Shown here: positions 28,101 through 36,669 of the stretch, in pieces
How the letters are laid out: each line of letters starts with the position of its first letter
How positions within the stretch are numbered: the stretch's first letter is position 1
DNA from: Rhodobacteraceae bacterium HLUCCA12
GTDB taxonomy: Bacteria; Pseudomonadota; Alphaproteobacteria; Rhodobacterales; Rhodobacteraceae
NCBI GenBank assembly: GCA_001314715.1
Contig: LJSV01000002.1
Span: forward strand, 124,001 to 188,000
DNA length: 64,000 nt
Direction: 5' to 3'
The notes under the pieces: model-generated
Told to the model about the DNA's origin: nothing
Databases searched by the model: none
Seen by the model: the letters and a program-made list of their open reading frames with translations, nothing else
Translations under genes and position numbers: made by a program

Positions 28101-28577
28101 GCCAGGGCCGAGGGCGGGGCACAGGGCGATGCGGATACGGCCGATCTTGCCAGGCGTCTGGCCGCAGCCCCGACGGGCACCGTGCACGCGCCGCGCGACA
28201 TGCCCGGCCCGACGGGCGAGTCCAATCGCTTGCGGCTGATCCCGCGGCCACCGGTCCTGTGTCTGGGGCCGGGCGAGGCAGCCGAGGCGGCGCAAAAGGC
28301 CGCGGTCGAGGCTCTTGGCGGGGTGGCGGTCGCGGCGGGCGGCGCGGTTCCCACGGATTGGCTGCGCACCGCTGTCGGGTTTTCGGCGGCGCTGTGGTGG
28401 GGCGATGCGGGGCAGGGGCGGTTGCTGGCGCAGGCGCTGGCGGCGCGCGACGGTCCCATCGTCGCCCTGATCACCGGCATGCCCGACCCTGCGCATGTTC
28501 ATCATGAGCGCCATCTGTGCATCGACACGACGGCCGCTGGCGGGAACGCGCAGTTGCTGGCGGCGGTGTCAGGATAG
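25149..28577 (+). CDS. putA: Bifunctional proline dehydrogenase / P5C dehydrogenase
   Basis: PutA converts proline to glutamate in two steps. The 1142-residue protein has a PRODH (beta-alpha)8 barrel (about 190-480; GMGFNIDAEEQDRLVLSRDV, RLVKGAYWDTEIKRAQ) and an ALDH domain (about 560-1020). The ALDH domain carries the catalytic glutamate in AETGGLNAMI and the nucleophile in SAGQRCSALRC. There is no N-terminal ribbon-helix-helix, so it should not repress its own gene; the divergent Lrp-type regulator does that job. A C-terminal region of about 110 residues beyond the ALDH domain is present. The ATG at 25149 is the natural start. Confidence 0.97.
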   Translation: MPISDPIAQPIPDDEAGVVAALATSSGLDGAARNRIVAHAADLVRDIRISARPGLMEVFLAEYGLSTDEGIALMCLAEALLRVPDPLTVDALIEDKIAPSDWGRHLGHSSSSLVNASTWALMLTGRVLDDREPGVAGHMRAAIKRLGEPVIRSAVSRAMREMGRQFVLGESIKAALKRAATLEGEGYTYSYDMLGEAARTAQDAARYHSAYADAIRAIGARCTPGDVRQNPGISVKLSALHPRYEEAQRDRVTHELVPRVTDLARRAAARGMGFNIDAEEQDRLVLSRDVIAAVLADPALEGWGGFGIVVQAYAPRAGAVIDWFHDLASRLDRRVTLRLVKGAYWDTEIKRAQVLGLPGFPVFTTKTATDISYIANAAKLLRMSDRIYPQFATHNAHTVAAVLHMAQDYGRDRFEFQRLHGMGERLHDIVLRREGTRCRIYAPVGAHRDLLAYLVRRLLENGANSSFVNQIVDDNVPAEEVAACPFAAHRPQDMIRTGPDLFQPERANSSGFDLSAAPDLAQIEAARLSHADAPFSAAPVLAIEPEGDACSRRAFNPAQPARMLGTVRDARAGDVALALEGARVWDAPPQERAAILNRVADHYEEALGPFFALMAREAGKTMADCLGEVREAVDFLRYYAARITPDMRPRGIVACISPWNFPLAIFTGQIAGALAAGNAVIAKPAEQSPLTAAATIALMHRAGVPRHALQFLPGEGAIVGAALTADPRVAGVVFTGSTETAQAINRSMAANLAPGAPLIAETGGLNAMIVDSTALPEQAVRDILASAFQSAGQRCSALRCLYVQDEIADDLSRMLFGAMDELTLGDPWHLSTDIGPVIDADAARDIRAYVAEARRAGRVLKELRAPDTGHFVAPAVIAVRGIDDIPREVFGPVLHLARFKARDLGRVIADVNARGYGLTFGLHTRIDSRVQEVVEAVHTGNLYVNRNQIGAVVGSQPFGGEGLSGTGPKAGGPHYVARLAAPAPARAEGGAQGDADTADLARRLAAAPTGTVHAPRDMPGPTGESNRLRLIPRPPVLCLGPGEAAEAAQKAAVEALGGVAVAAGGAVPTDWLRTAVGFSAALWWGDAGQGRLLAQALAARDGPIVALITGMPDPAHVHHERHLCIDTTAAGGNAQLLAAVSG

Positions 28578-28582
28578 CGCGC

Positions 28583-28604
28583 GCCGGGACGCCGGTGTCC
28601 CGGC
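28583..28604. terminator. Hairpin between converging putA and the GlsB-type gene
   Basis: A perfect 8-bp stem GCCGGGAC/GTCCCGGC with a 6-nt loop lies between the putA stop and the end of the next gene. There is no clear T-run on either side, so its use as a bidirectional terminator is plausible but unproven. Confidence 0.45.
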
Positions 28605-28606
28605 CC

Positions 28607-28849
28607 TCAGCGCCGCGTCATCTTTTGCCAGACCCAGATCAGCGCCAGCGATCCAAGGACTGCCAGCGCGAAGGTCACGACCCAGCCGCCCATCGTCAGG
28701 ATCATGCGCAGGCCCACACCACCCAGGATCGCGCCCAGAACACCGATGCCCATGGCCGTGGGCAAGTCCACATCCACACGCATCAGTCGCGTCGCCACAT
28801 AGCCTGCGGCCGCCCCGATCACCACCAGCAGAAGGACGCCGGGCAGCAT
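28607..28849 (-). CDS. GlsB/YeaQ/YmgE-type small membrane protein
   Basis: This 80-residue, mostly hydrophobic protein has three predicted membrane helices (about 3-20, 31-50 and 53-72) and glycine-rich segments VVIGAAAGYVATRLM and GIGVLGAILGGVGLRMI. It resembles the transglycosylase-associated (GlsB/YeaQ/YmgE) family, often linked to stress responses; the biochemical function is unknown. It lies one base beyond the rlmN stop, with its ribosome-binding site inside rlmN, so translation is probably coupled. Confidence 0.8.
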   Translation of the reverse strand: MLPGVLLLVVIGAAAGYVATRLMRVDVDLPTAMGIGVLGAILGGVGLRMILTMGGWVVTFALAVLGSLALIWVWQKMTRR

Positions 28850-28850
28850 G

Positions 28851-30038
28851 TCAGGCGCCCGCCTCGGCGGCGATTTGGGCGCGCGACTTGCGCGCGCGCT
28901 CGGTCGCGGATTTCAGTTGTCCGCAGGCGGCCATGATATCCTCGCCGCGTGGGGTGCGGATGGGGCTGGCATACCCGGCCTTGTGGACGATGTCGGCAAA
29001 CGCCTCGATCCGCGCCCAGTCCGAGCGTTCATAGGGCGCGCCGGGCCATTCGTTGAAGGGGATCAGATTGATCTTGGCCGGAATGCCCCGGATCAACTGA
29101 ACCAGGCGCCTTGCGTCCTCGTCGCTGTCGTTGACATCCTTGAGCATCACATATTCGAACGTGATCCGTTCGCTGTTGGACAGGCGCGGATAGTCGCGCA
29201 GCGCATCCAGCAATGTTGCGATATTCCATTTGCGATTTACCGGAACCAGCCGGTCGCGTACCGCATCGGTCGTGGCGTGAAAACTGACTGCCAGCAGGCA
29301 GCCGATTTCCTCGGCGGTGCGGGCGATCTCGGGCACGATGCCGCTGGTCGAAAGGGTGATGCGCCGGCGCGACAGGCTGAGCCCTTCGCCATCCATCACC
29401 ACTTTCATGGCGTCGCGCACATTGTCGAAATTATAAAGCGGCTCGCCCATGCCCATCAGGACGATGTTCGAGATCAGCCGGGTTTCGTTGCGCGGCGCGC
29501 CCGGTTCGGGCCATTCGTCCAGATCGTCGCGCGCGATCATCACCTGACCGACGATTTCGGCCGCTGTGAGGTTGCGCACCAGTTTCTGCGTGCCGGTGTG
29601 GCAAAACGAACAGGTCAGCGTGCACCCGACCTGGCTGGAGATGCAAAGCGTTCCGCGCCCGTCTTCGGGGATGTAGACGGCCTCGACCTCGTGGCCACCG
29701 TTGATGCGCAGCAGGTATTTGCGGGTGCCATCCACCGAAACCTGGCGGCTTACGATCTGCGGCAGATCGATTTTGAAATGCTCGGCCAGAAGGGCGCGGT
29801 AATCCTTGGAAAGGTTGGTCATCGCACCAAAGTCGCGCAGACCCCAGTGATAGAGCCATTGCCAGATCTGGCCTTCGCGCATCTTGGCCTGCCGCTCGGG
29901 TGTGCCGGCAGCGATCAGCGCCGCGCGCAGTTGCGGGCGGGTCAGGCCAATCAGGTTGCGCCTGCCGCCCTCATCCGCCTTGCGCGGCAGCGTCAGCACA
30001 TCCTGGGTGATCGGTGCGGCTGGTGGATGCGAAGTCAT
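28851..30038 (-). CDS. rlmN: 23S rRNA (A2503-C2) methyltransferase RlmN
   Basis: RlmN is a radical-SAM enzyme that methylates C2 of A2503 in 23S rRNA and of A37 in some tRNAs. The 395-residue protein carries the [4Fe-4S] cysteine motif CTLTCSFC (in [18 protein letters not shown]), [14 protein letters not shown], and the methyl-acceptor cysteine near the C-terminus in [14 protein letters not shown]. The start ATG at 30038 precedes a variable N-terminal extension. The GlsB-type gene follows after one base. Confidence 0.96.
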   Translation of the reverse strand: MTSHPPAAPITQDVLTLPRKADEGGRRNLIGLTRPQLRAALIAAGTPERQAKMREGQIWQWLYHWGLRDFGAMTNLSKDYRALLAEHFKIDLPQIVSRQVSVDGTRKYLLRINGGHEVEAVYIPEDGRGTLCISSQVGCTLTCSFCHTGTQKLVRNLTAAEIVGQVMIARDDLDEWPEPGAPRNETRLISNIVLMGMGEPLYNFDNVRDAMKVVMDGEGLSLSRRRITLSTSGIVPEIARTAEEIGCLLAVSFHATTDAVRDRLVPVNRKWNIATLLDALRDYPRLSNSERITFEYVMLKDVNDSDEDARRLVQLIRGIPAKINLIPFNEWPGAPYERSDWARIEAFADIVHKAGYASPIRTPRGEDIMAACGQLKSATERARKSRAQIAAEAGA

Positions 30039-30071
30039 GCGCCTCTCCGGGGGAACGATAGTCTCATATAG

Positions 30072-30103
30072 GTGAAAGCCGCCGGGCAGAGAAGCCCGGC
30101 GGC
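30072..30103 (-). terminator. Terminator after the IalB-type gene
   Basis: On the minus strand a perfect 10-bp stem (GCCGCCGGGC/GCCCGGCGGC, 30078-30087 with 30094-30103) with a 6-nt loop is followed by TTTCACC. It lies between the IalB-type gene and rlmN and separates the two transcripts. Confidence 0.65.
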
Positions 30104-30137
30104 CCGTTCATGGCCCCGTCGTGCGGCGGACGGGTGA

Positions 30138-30668
30138 TCAATCTTCGTTGCAGCGTTCCTGCGCTTCTTCGGTGGCGGCGGTAAAGCCGAACAGCGAAAA
30201 GGTGTCTTGCGTGTTGGTGCCGCGCGACGATTCCGCGGTCAGCACCGCGTCCTCGCCAGAGCGAAATGCGGCAAGGATGCGTTCGTCATCCTCGGCCGAG
30301 GCTGCCCAGGACCATTCGCCGTCGGTGAACAGTTGGAACGTGTCATCGCCCACCTCGACCTCGACCGTCGAGCCATCGGCAAAGGGATAGCCGCCGGTGA
30401 ACGAAACCTCGGCGGCCGTGTTCCCTTCACGGTAGGTGGCGAACAGAAGGATCTCGCCGCGCTGCACCTGAACGGTCTCGCCGTCGCGCGTGTTCACAGT
30501 CTCGCTCGGTGCCGAGACCGCCCAGCATTCCAGCGGATCGCCGTCGACGAACACGCTCCAGGCCGTTTCCACCGCCACGCGGTTGGTCGATTCCTGCGCC
30601 CAGCCGCCCGTTGCCGAAACCGCTACCAATGCCATGGCGGCCGCGCTTGCCTCAAACCATCGTGCCAT
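30138..30668 (-). CDS. Invasion-associated locus B (IalB) family secreted protein
   Basis: A 176-residue exported protein. The signal peptide MARWFEASAAAMALVAVSATGGWAQ is followed by the IalB-like domain: WSVFVDGDPLECWAVSAPSET, VQVQRGEILLFATYREG, and a closing FSLFGFTAATEEAQERC. The two cysteines near residues 43 and 173 could form a disulfide. It is strongly acidic. GGAGG sits about 11 nt before the ATG at 30668. The function of IalB proteins outside pathogens is unknown; the name does not imply virulence here. It is divergent from the asparaginase gene. Confidence 0.83.
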   Translation of the reverse strand: MARWFEASAAAMALVAVSATGGWAQESTNRVAVETAWSVFVDGDPLECWAVSAPSETVNTRDGETVQVQRGEILLFATYREGNTAAEVSFTGGYPFADGSTVEVEVGDDTFQLFTDGEWSWAASAEDDERILAAFRSGEDAVLTAESSRGTNTQDTFSLFGFTAATEEAQERCNED

Positions 30669-30858
30669 CTGCTCTACAAGCCTCCAGCGAAAACTCTCTT
30701 CAGGCCCCCTTGGGCCGACGCCTTGCCGATCGCGCGAGATGTCCGCGCCGGGTTCGGTCTGGCACATCGGGGGCTTGCCGGCTAGTGTCTTAGCGCGAAT
30801 CCTCTGGGCATAGAACCCCCCGAAGGCGGAAAATTGCGCAACTGTGAAGGAGGCTTTC

Positions 30859-31863
30859 GTGGCGAATGTCGGGCAGGGGCTGGTGCCCATGATCGAGGTC
30901 TGGCGCGGCGAGCGGCTGGAAAGCCTGCACCATGGCCATGCCGTGATCTGCGATGGATCTGGCGCGATTGTCGACGCCTGGGGCAATCCCGGCGCGGTGA
31001 TCTATCCGCGCTCGAGTTGCAAGATGATCCAGGCGCTGCCGCTATTGGAATCGGGCGCGGGTGCGGGGCTTTCGGCGCGACAGCTGGCGCTGGCCTGTGC
31101 CTCGCACCAGGGCGCACGCATGCATGTCGAGGCGGTTGATCGCTGGCTGGACGATCTGGGCATGAATGAGACCGATCTGCGATGCGGTGCGCACGAGCCC
31201 TCGGACCGAGATGAACGCAACCGGCTGATCTGTTCGGGCGATTCAGCGTGCCAGTTGCACAACAACTGTTCGGGCAAACACGCGGGTTTTCTGACACTCA
31301 ACCGTCATCTGGGCGGCGGACCCGAGTATGTCGAGCCCGATCATCCGGTCCAGCGCGCGGTGCGCGCCGCCTTTGAAGAGGTCACCGGCGAGGACAGTCC
31401 CGGCTTCGGGATCGATGGATGTTCGGCGCCGAATTTCGCCTGCACGCTTGGCGGCCTGGCGCGGGCCATGGCGGCCTTTTCCGCCGCCGACGCGGGCGGC
31501 GACCGGCGGGCGCAAGCAATGGTGCGGCTGCGCGAGGCGATGATCGAACATCCCGACATGGTCGCGGGCGAGGGACGCGCCTGCACCGAACTGATGCGCG
31601 CCATGGGCGGGGCGGCGGCAATCAAGACCGGCGCTGATGCCGTTTTCGTCGCCATTCTGCCGCGCCACAAGCTGGGGATCGCGCTCAAGATCGCGGATGG
31701 GGGCACGCGCGGGGCCGAGGCCGCGATCGTCGCGCTGCTGGTCCGCGCCGGGGTTCTGGACGCCGGCCACCCTGCCGCGCGCAAGCGCCTGGGCGGGCCG
31801 CTGACCAACTGGCGAGGCAAGGTGACCGGTGAGATGCGCCTGACCAGCGGCTTTCCGGACTGA
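30859..31863 (+). CDS. ansA: L-asparaginase, class 3 (Rhizobium AnsA-like)
   Basis: This 334-residue protein belongs to the asparaginase II family whose model is Rhizobium etli AnsA/ReAV, unrelated to the bacterial class 1/2 enzymes. Signature parts are YPRSSCKMIQALPLL, with the Ser-X2-Lys catalytic tandem, NNCSGKHAGFL, with the cysteine and lysine of the family metal site, and GIDGCSAPNFA, with the second cysteine. AAGGAGG lies 5 nt before a GTG at 30859, which I take as the start; a GTG at 30844 overlaps that site. It probably releases ammonium from asparagine in the cytoplasm. Confidence 0.87.
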   Translation: MANVGQGLVPMIEVWRGERLESLHHGHAVICDGSGAIVDAWGNPGAVIYPRSSCKMIQALPLLESGAGAGLSARQLALACASHQGARMHVEAVDRWLDDLGMNETDLRCGAHEPSDRDERNRLICSGDSACQLHNNCSGKHAGFLTLNRHLGGGPEYVEPDHPVQRAVRAAFEEVTGEDSPGFGIDGCSAPNFACTLGGLARAMAAFSAADAGGDRRAQAMVRLREAMIEHPDMVAGEGRACTELMRAMGGAAAIKTGADAVFVAILPRHKLGIALKIADGGTRGAEAAIVALLVRAGVLDAGHPAARKRLGGPLTNWRGKVTGEMRLTSGFPD

Positions 31864-31932
31864 TTACGCCGTTGATCGGCCGCGACCCCGCGCTTATCGT
31901 GGGCCGGGTCAATGGCGAGCGGGGCGATGGCA

Positions 31933-33552
31933 ATGGAATTCGACTATGTCATCGCGGGCGGCGGTTCGGCCGGCTGCGTTCTGGCCGCGCGCCTGTCCGA
32001 GGATCCGACGGTCACGGTCTGCCTGATCGAGGCCGGTGGCGCGGGTCAGGGGTTTCTGGTGCGCGCCCCGGCGATGGTCGCGGCGATGGTGTCGGGCCGC
32101 CCGCCGTTGAACAACTGGGCGCTGTTCACCGAGCCGCAACCCGGCCTGAACGGCCGGCGCGGCTTTCAGCCGCGCGGCAAGGCGCTGGGCGGGTCGTCGG
32201 CGATCAATGCGATGCTCTATGTCCGGGGCCACCCGTCGGATTACGACGATTGGGCCAATGACGGTGCCGATGGCTGGGATTGGGCGTCATGTCTGCCGTG
32301 GTTCCTGCGCGCCGAAGGCAATACCCGCGGCGCCAGTGACTGGCACGGTGCCGACGGCCCCTTGCAGGTGGGCGATCAGCGCCAGCCCCGGCCAATCGCG
32401 CAAGCCTTTGTCGAAGCGTGCGAAACCCTTCAGATCCCACGCAACCATGATTTCAATGGCCCCGATCAGGAGGGGGCTGGCCTGTTTCAGGTCACGCAGT
32501 TTCATGCAGGGCCGCGCAAGGGGCAAAGGTGCTCGGCGGCGGCGGCCTATCTGCACCCGGTCTTGCATCGCCCCAATCTGCGCGTGATCACCCGCGCACG
32601 TGCCGAACGGATCGTGCTGGATGAAAGGCGCGCAACCGGCATCGTGTTCCGGCGGCGTGGCCGCGTCGCGCTGGCCCGCGCCCGGCGCGAGGTGATCGTG
32701 GCGGGCGGGGCCTTCGGCTCGCCCCGGTTGCTGATGCTGTCAGGTATCGGCCCGGCGGACGAACTGCGCAGCCATGGACTTGAGGTGGCGCATGAACTGC
32801 CGGGTGTGGGGCAGAACCTGCAGGATCATCTGGACTATATCCTGACCTATCATTCCAGACGGGCGGATGTGGTCGGGCTCAACCCGGCCGGGCTGGTGCG
32901 GCTGGTGCGCGCCGGGCTTGACTGGCGGCGCTCGGGCGAGGGGTTGTTCGCCTCGCCCATGGCCGAGGGCGCGGCCTTTCTGAAATCCGATGCGAAACAG
33001 TCCCGGCCCGATCTGCAACTGCATTTCGTGGTCGGCATCGTCGACGAACATTTGCGCAAGATCCATCTTGCCAACGGCTATTCCTGCCATGTCTGTGTAT
33101 TGCGCCCGCATTCGCGCGGAACCGTCGGGTTGCACAACGCCGACCCCGCCAGCCCGCCCCGCATCGACCCCGGCTACCTGAGCGATCCGCGCGACCTGGC
33201 CCTGCTTATGACAGGGGCCCGCCGGATGGACGACATCCTGCAAGCGCCACCGCTGGCGCCATGGCGCGGGCGGCGCCTCTATCCGCATGACGGCAGCGAC
33301 GCGGGCCTGGAGGCCGACATCCGCAACCGTGCCGATACGATCTATCACCCGGTCGGCACCTGCCGCATGGGGCAGGATGCGCTGGCCGTGGTCGATCCCC
33401 AGTTGCGCCTGCGCGGGATCGACGGCTTGCGGGTCGTGGATGCCAGTGTCATGCCCCGGCTGATCGGCGGCAATACCAATGCGCCGACGATCATGATCGC
33501 CGAGCGTGCGGCGGCCTTCATTCGCGGCCGGAAAACGGCCGCCGCGCAGTAG
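31933..33552 (+). CDS. GMC family FAD-dependent oxidoreductase
   Basis: This 539-residue GMC (glucose-methanol-choline) flavoenzyme oxidises an alcohol. It begins with the Rossmann ADP-binding loop FDYVIAGGGSAGCVLAARL, then the GMC signature RGKALGGSSAINAMLYVRG. The C-terminal catalytic pair is in YHPVGTCRMG (His) and GGNTNAPTIMIAE (Asn). Choline or a long-chain alcohol is a common substrate of this subgroup, but the substrate cannot be read from sequence. The start is one of three close ATGs (31912, 31927, 31933). It follows ansA by 69 bp. Confidence 0.88.
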   Translation: MEFDYVIAGGGSAGCVLAARLSEDPTVTVCLIEAGGAGQGFLVRAPAMVAAMVSGRPPLNNWALFTEPQPGLNGRRGFQPRGKALGGSSAINAMLYVRGHPSDYDDWANDGADGWDWASCLPWFLRAEGNTRGASDWHGADGPLQVGDQRQPRPIAQAFVEACETLQIPRNHDFNGPDQEGAGLFQVTQFHAGPRKGQRCSAAAAYLHPVLHRPNLRVITRARAERIVLDERRATGIVFRRRGRVALARARREVIVAGGAFGSPRLLMLSGIGPADELRSHGLEVAHELPGVGQNLQDHLDYILTYHSRRADVVGLNPAGLVRLVRAGLDWRRSGEGLFASPMAEGAAFLKSDAKQSRPDLQLHFVVGIVDEHLRKIHLANGYSCHVCVLRPHSRGTVGLHNADPASPPRIDPGYLSDPRDLALLMTGARRMDDILQAPPLAPWRGRRLYPHDGSDAGLEADIRNRADTIYHPVGTCRMGQDALAVVDPQLRLRGIDGLRVVDASVMPRLIGGNTNAPTIMIAERAAAFIRGRKTAAAQ

Positions 33553-33648
33553 CGCGGCGCTGGTTCGGGCCCGGTCGGCGCAGCGGACTTTTCCTTGCCG
33601 TGCAGTCTGCTATGTAGCGGCAGAACCGTCCGTTGCCAAAGGCAGACC

Positions 33649-35307
33649 ATGGCCGAAACCTTCCGCCTGACCCTTGCTCAGCTCAATCCGACCGTGGGCG
33701 CGCTGTCTGACAATGCCGACAAGGCGCACCGTGCCTGGCTGGCTGCCAAGGAAGCGGGCGCCGATATGGTCGCGCTGCCCGAAATGTTCCTGACCGGGTA
33801 TCAGACGCAGGATCTGGTGATGAAACCCGCGTTCCTGCGCGATGTCGCGGCGGCGCTGGCCGATCTGGCCGCACGCTGCGCTGATGGCCCGGCGCTGGGG
33901 ATCGGCGCGCCGCTTGCCGATGCGGGGGGCGTGTTCAACGCCTGGCATGTGATGCAAGGCGGGGCGGTGGTTGCCGTCGTGCGCAAGCATCATCTGCCCA
34001 ATGACAGCGTGTTCGACGAAATGCGTCTGTTCCAGGCCGGCGACGTGTCCGGCCCCTACCGGATCGGGCCCTTGCGCATCGGCACGCCGGTCTGCGAGGA
34101 CGCCTGGCATGACGATGTGACCGAGGCTCAGGCCGAATCCGGCGCGCAGATCCTGCTGGTGCCCAATGGTTCGCCCCATGCGCGCGGACGGCTGGATGTG
34201 CGCATGAACCTGATGGTCGCGCGGGTGGTCGAGACCGGGTTGCCGCTGGTCTATCTGAACATGGTCGGCGGGCAGGACGATCAGGTCTTTGATGGCGCAA
34301 GCTTCGTGCTCAATCCCGGTGGCACGCTGGCAGCCCTGCTGCCCGACTTTGACGAGGTGCTGGAGCATCTCGATTTCGACGAGACGCCCGACGGGTGGCG
34401 CGCGCGCACCGCGACCCGCGCCACGATGCCCGACGCGCTGGAGCGCGACTATCATGCAATGGTTCTGGGCACGCGCGACTATCTTCGCAAATCCGGGTTC
34501 GGGCGGGTGGTCCTTGGCCTGTCGGGTGGTGTCGACTCGGCGCTTGTGGCGACGATCGCTGCCGATGCGCTGGGGCCTGAAAACGTCCATTGCGTGCTGC
34601 TGCCGTCGCGCTTTACTGCCAGCCAATCGCGCGACGACGCGGCATCGGTTGCACGGGCGCTGGGTTGTGCGTTGGACACCGTGCCGATCACCGGGCCGCA
34701 GGACGCCGTGACCGAGGCCCTCGCACAGCTGTTTGCGGGCCTGCCCGAGGATGTGACCGAGGAAAACATCCAGTCGCGCCTGCGCGGGCTGCTGCTGATG
34801 GCGATATCGAACAAGACCGGCGCGATGCTGCTGACGACCGGCAACAAATCGGAAATCGCCGTTGGCTATGCGACGATCTATGGCGACATGAACGGCGGTT
34901 TCAACCCGATCAAGGATCTCTATAAGACACGGGTGTTCGACACCTGCCGCTGGCGCAATGTCAACCACCGGCCCTGGATGCAGGGGCCGGCGGGCACGGT
35001 GATCCCGCCCGGCGTGATCGACAAGCCCCCATCGGCCGAATTGCGCGCCGATCAGCGCGACGAGGATAGCCTGCCGCCCTATCCGGTGCTGGACGCCATC
35101 TTGCATGGGCTGGTCGAGCGCGATGCCTCGGTCGCCGATCTGGTGGCCGAGGGGCATGACCGTGAGACGGTGAAGAAGGTCGAACATCTTCTCTACATCT
35201 CGGAATGGAAGCGGTTTCAGTCCGCGCCCGGCGTGCGACTGACGCAAAAGGCGTTCTGGCTGGATCGCCGCTATCCGATGGTCAATCGCTGGCGCGACCG
35301 GACATAG
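33649..35307 (+). CDS. nadE: Glutamine-dependent NAD+ synthetase
   Basis: This enzyme makes NAD from deamido-NAD using glutamine as the nitrogen source. The 552-residue two-domain protein has an N-terminal nitrilase-type glutaminase. Its catalytic triad appears as Glu in MVALPEMF, Lys in VRKHHLPN and Cys in IGTPVCEDAWH. The C-terminal synthetase has the P-loop LSGGVDSALVATI and TGNKSEIAVGYATIYGDMNGG. The ATG at 33649 starts the conserved N-terminus. It is alone on the plus strand between the GMC oxidase and the SPOR lipoprotein. Confidence 0.96.
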   Translation: MAETFRLTLAQLNPTVGALSDNADKAHRAWLAAKEAGADMVALPEMFLTGYQTQDLVMKPAFLRDVAAALADLAARCADGPALGIGAPLADAGGVFNAWHVMQGGAVVAVVRKHHLPNDSVFDEMRLFQAGDVSGPYRIGPLRIGTPVCEDAWHDDVTEAQAESGAQILLVPNGSPHARGRLDVRMNLMVARVVETGLPLVYLNMVGGQDDQVFDGASFVLNPGGTLAALLPDFDEVLEHLDFDETPDGWRARTATRATMPDALERDYHAMVLGTRDYLRKSGFGRVVLGLSGGVDSALVATIAADALGPENVHCVLLPSRFTASQSRDDAASVARALGCALDTVPITGPQDAVTEALAQLFAGLPEDVTEENIQSRLRGLLLMAISNKTGAMLLTTGNKSEIAVGYATIYGDMNGGFNPIKDLYKTRVFDTCRWRNVNHRPWMQGPAGTVIPPGVIDKPPSAELRADQRDEDSLPPYPVLDAILHGLVERDASVADLVAEGHDRETVKKVEHLLYISEWKRFQSAPGVRLTQKAFWLDRRYPMVNRWRDRT

Positions 35308-35510
35308 GGGCCTGTCGCCCAAGGCGAGTCCGTTCCGCAACAGGCCGCGCGGGTTGTGCGCACAAGGCGTTTCACGGGGCTTTTCTTGTGCCGCATGAGG
35401 CGCTACACTCGCGCAAATCCCGCTATCTGCCCGGCTGTCGCCGGTGCATCGTGCGGGCAAAACAAGCCGGCGCGCGGGCAGGCATGCGCGAAACCGGCAG
35501 CGAGGGCAGA

Positions 35511-36578
35511 ATGGCACGAGCAGGTTTCAGGGACATTCCCTTGCGTTCAGCGCTGGCCATGGGGCTGGTGCTGGGTCTGGCATTGAGTGGATGCGGTTTG
35601 ACATCGACCGAAGATGGCTCAGGTGCCAGTCGCGCGGGCGGCAGCCTGGACATGCTGGGCAGCGACCGCGAGACCATTGAGCGCGATATCGAGGTGCCCG
35701 AAGTCTTCAGCATGGAAGAGGAAGGGCTTTGGGATGGTCGGCCCTCGCTGGGTGGTGTCTGGGTGGCCCATCCCGAGGTCGAGAACCCCGAACGCGTGCT
35801 GATCCGCAACACCCAGACGGGTGAATCGGTGATCGGTGCGCTGTTTCGCCGCGAACGCGAGAATCCGGGCCCGCGTTTTCAGATCTCGTCCGAGGCCGCG
35901 AATGCCCTGGGGATTCTTCCGGGCGCCCCGACGACGATCGATGTCGTGGCCCTGAGGCTGGAAGAGGTGGCAACCGATCTCACGCTGGACGAGGGGACGG
36001 ACGACGACGAGCCGGTCGATGAGGCGTCCGACGAGGATGGGCGGGACGTGCCATCGGACACGGCCGCAGCACCGGCCGAGGATCAACCCGAAAGCGCGGA
36101 CGAGACGGTCGCGATCACCGAGGCCGATGACACCGAAGAGCCGCGGCGCGGCTTTCTTGCCCGCCTGTTCGGCAGCGATCCGGACCCCGAACCCGACCAA
36201 GCGGGTGCCGAGATTTCCCAAACCGCGCTTGCGCCCGTTGGTGACGATCCCGCCGCGCCACCGGCGCGCCCTTCGAACAGCGACACGGACGAAGCGCGTG
36301 CGCCACAGGTCGATGACGCCCCTGCGGACCCCGGCGAAAGCGCGCTTGAGCGGCCCTTTGTTCAGATCGGGATCTTCAGCATCGAGGATAACGCCAGCAA
36401 CGCGCGCAACCAGATGCGCGATGCCGGTCTTGGCGCCGAGATCCGGCCGGGTCGAACGGACGAGCGTGCATTCTGGCGTGTCGTCGTCGGGCCTGCCGCC
36501 GATTCAGGCGAGCGCCGGCAAATGCTGGAACGCGTGCGCGCGCTGGGATTTGCCGATGCCTATGCCGTTACGAACTGA
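35511..36578 (+). CDS. SPOR domain lipoprotein (cell division/envelope)
   Basis: This 355-residue protein has a lipoprotein signal ending LGLALSGC, so it is an outer- or inner-membrane lipoprotein. A central region (about 55-150; WVAHPEVENPERVLIRNTQTGESVIGA and ISSEAANALGILPG) looks like a diverged RlpA-type double-psi barrel. A long, very acidic linker (about 160-280) leads to a C-terminal SPOR domain of about 75 residues (PFVQIGIFSIEDNASNARNQMRDAG). SPOR domains bind denuded peptidoglycan at the division site. GAGGG lies 6 nt before the ATG at 35511. It is next to dacC, a D,D-carboxypeptidase gene, which fits envelope work. Confidence 0.85.
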   Translation: MARAGFRDIPLRSALAMGLVLGLALSGCGLTSTEDGSGASRAGGSLDMLGSDRETIERDIEVPEVFSMEEEGLWDGRPSLGGVWVAHPEVENPERVLIRNTQTGESVIGALFRRERENPGPRFQISSEAANALGILPGAPTTIDVVALRLEEVATDLTLDEGTDDDEPVDEASDEDGRDVPSDTAAAPAEDQPESADETVAITEADDTEEPRRGFLARLFGSDPDPEPDQAGAEISQTALAPVGDDPAAPPARPSNSDTDEARAPQVDDAPADPGESALERPFVQIGIFSIEDNASNARNQMRDAGLGAEIRPGRTDERAFWRVVVGPAADSGERRQMLERVRALGFADAYAVTN

Positions 36579-36669
36579 GCGGGTTTGAATTCCGACCCCG
36601 GCTGGGGCAAATTGAGCGCATGGGCCGGCGGCGGATTGCCCCGCCAGCCCGATAGCAACGGAGCTGCCC

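Noticed and set aside
30138-30668. Virulence factor reading of the IalB name
   Set aside because: IalB proteins are common in free-living alphaproteobacteria; nothing here suggests invasion.
33610-35517. Long minus-strand open frame opposite nadE
   Set aside because: nadE on the plus strand has both catalytic domains; the mirror frame is low-complexity His/Gln/Arg-rich translation.
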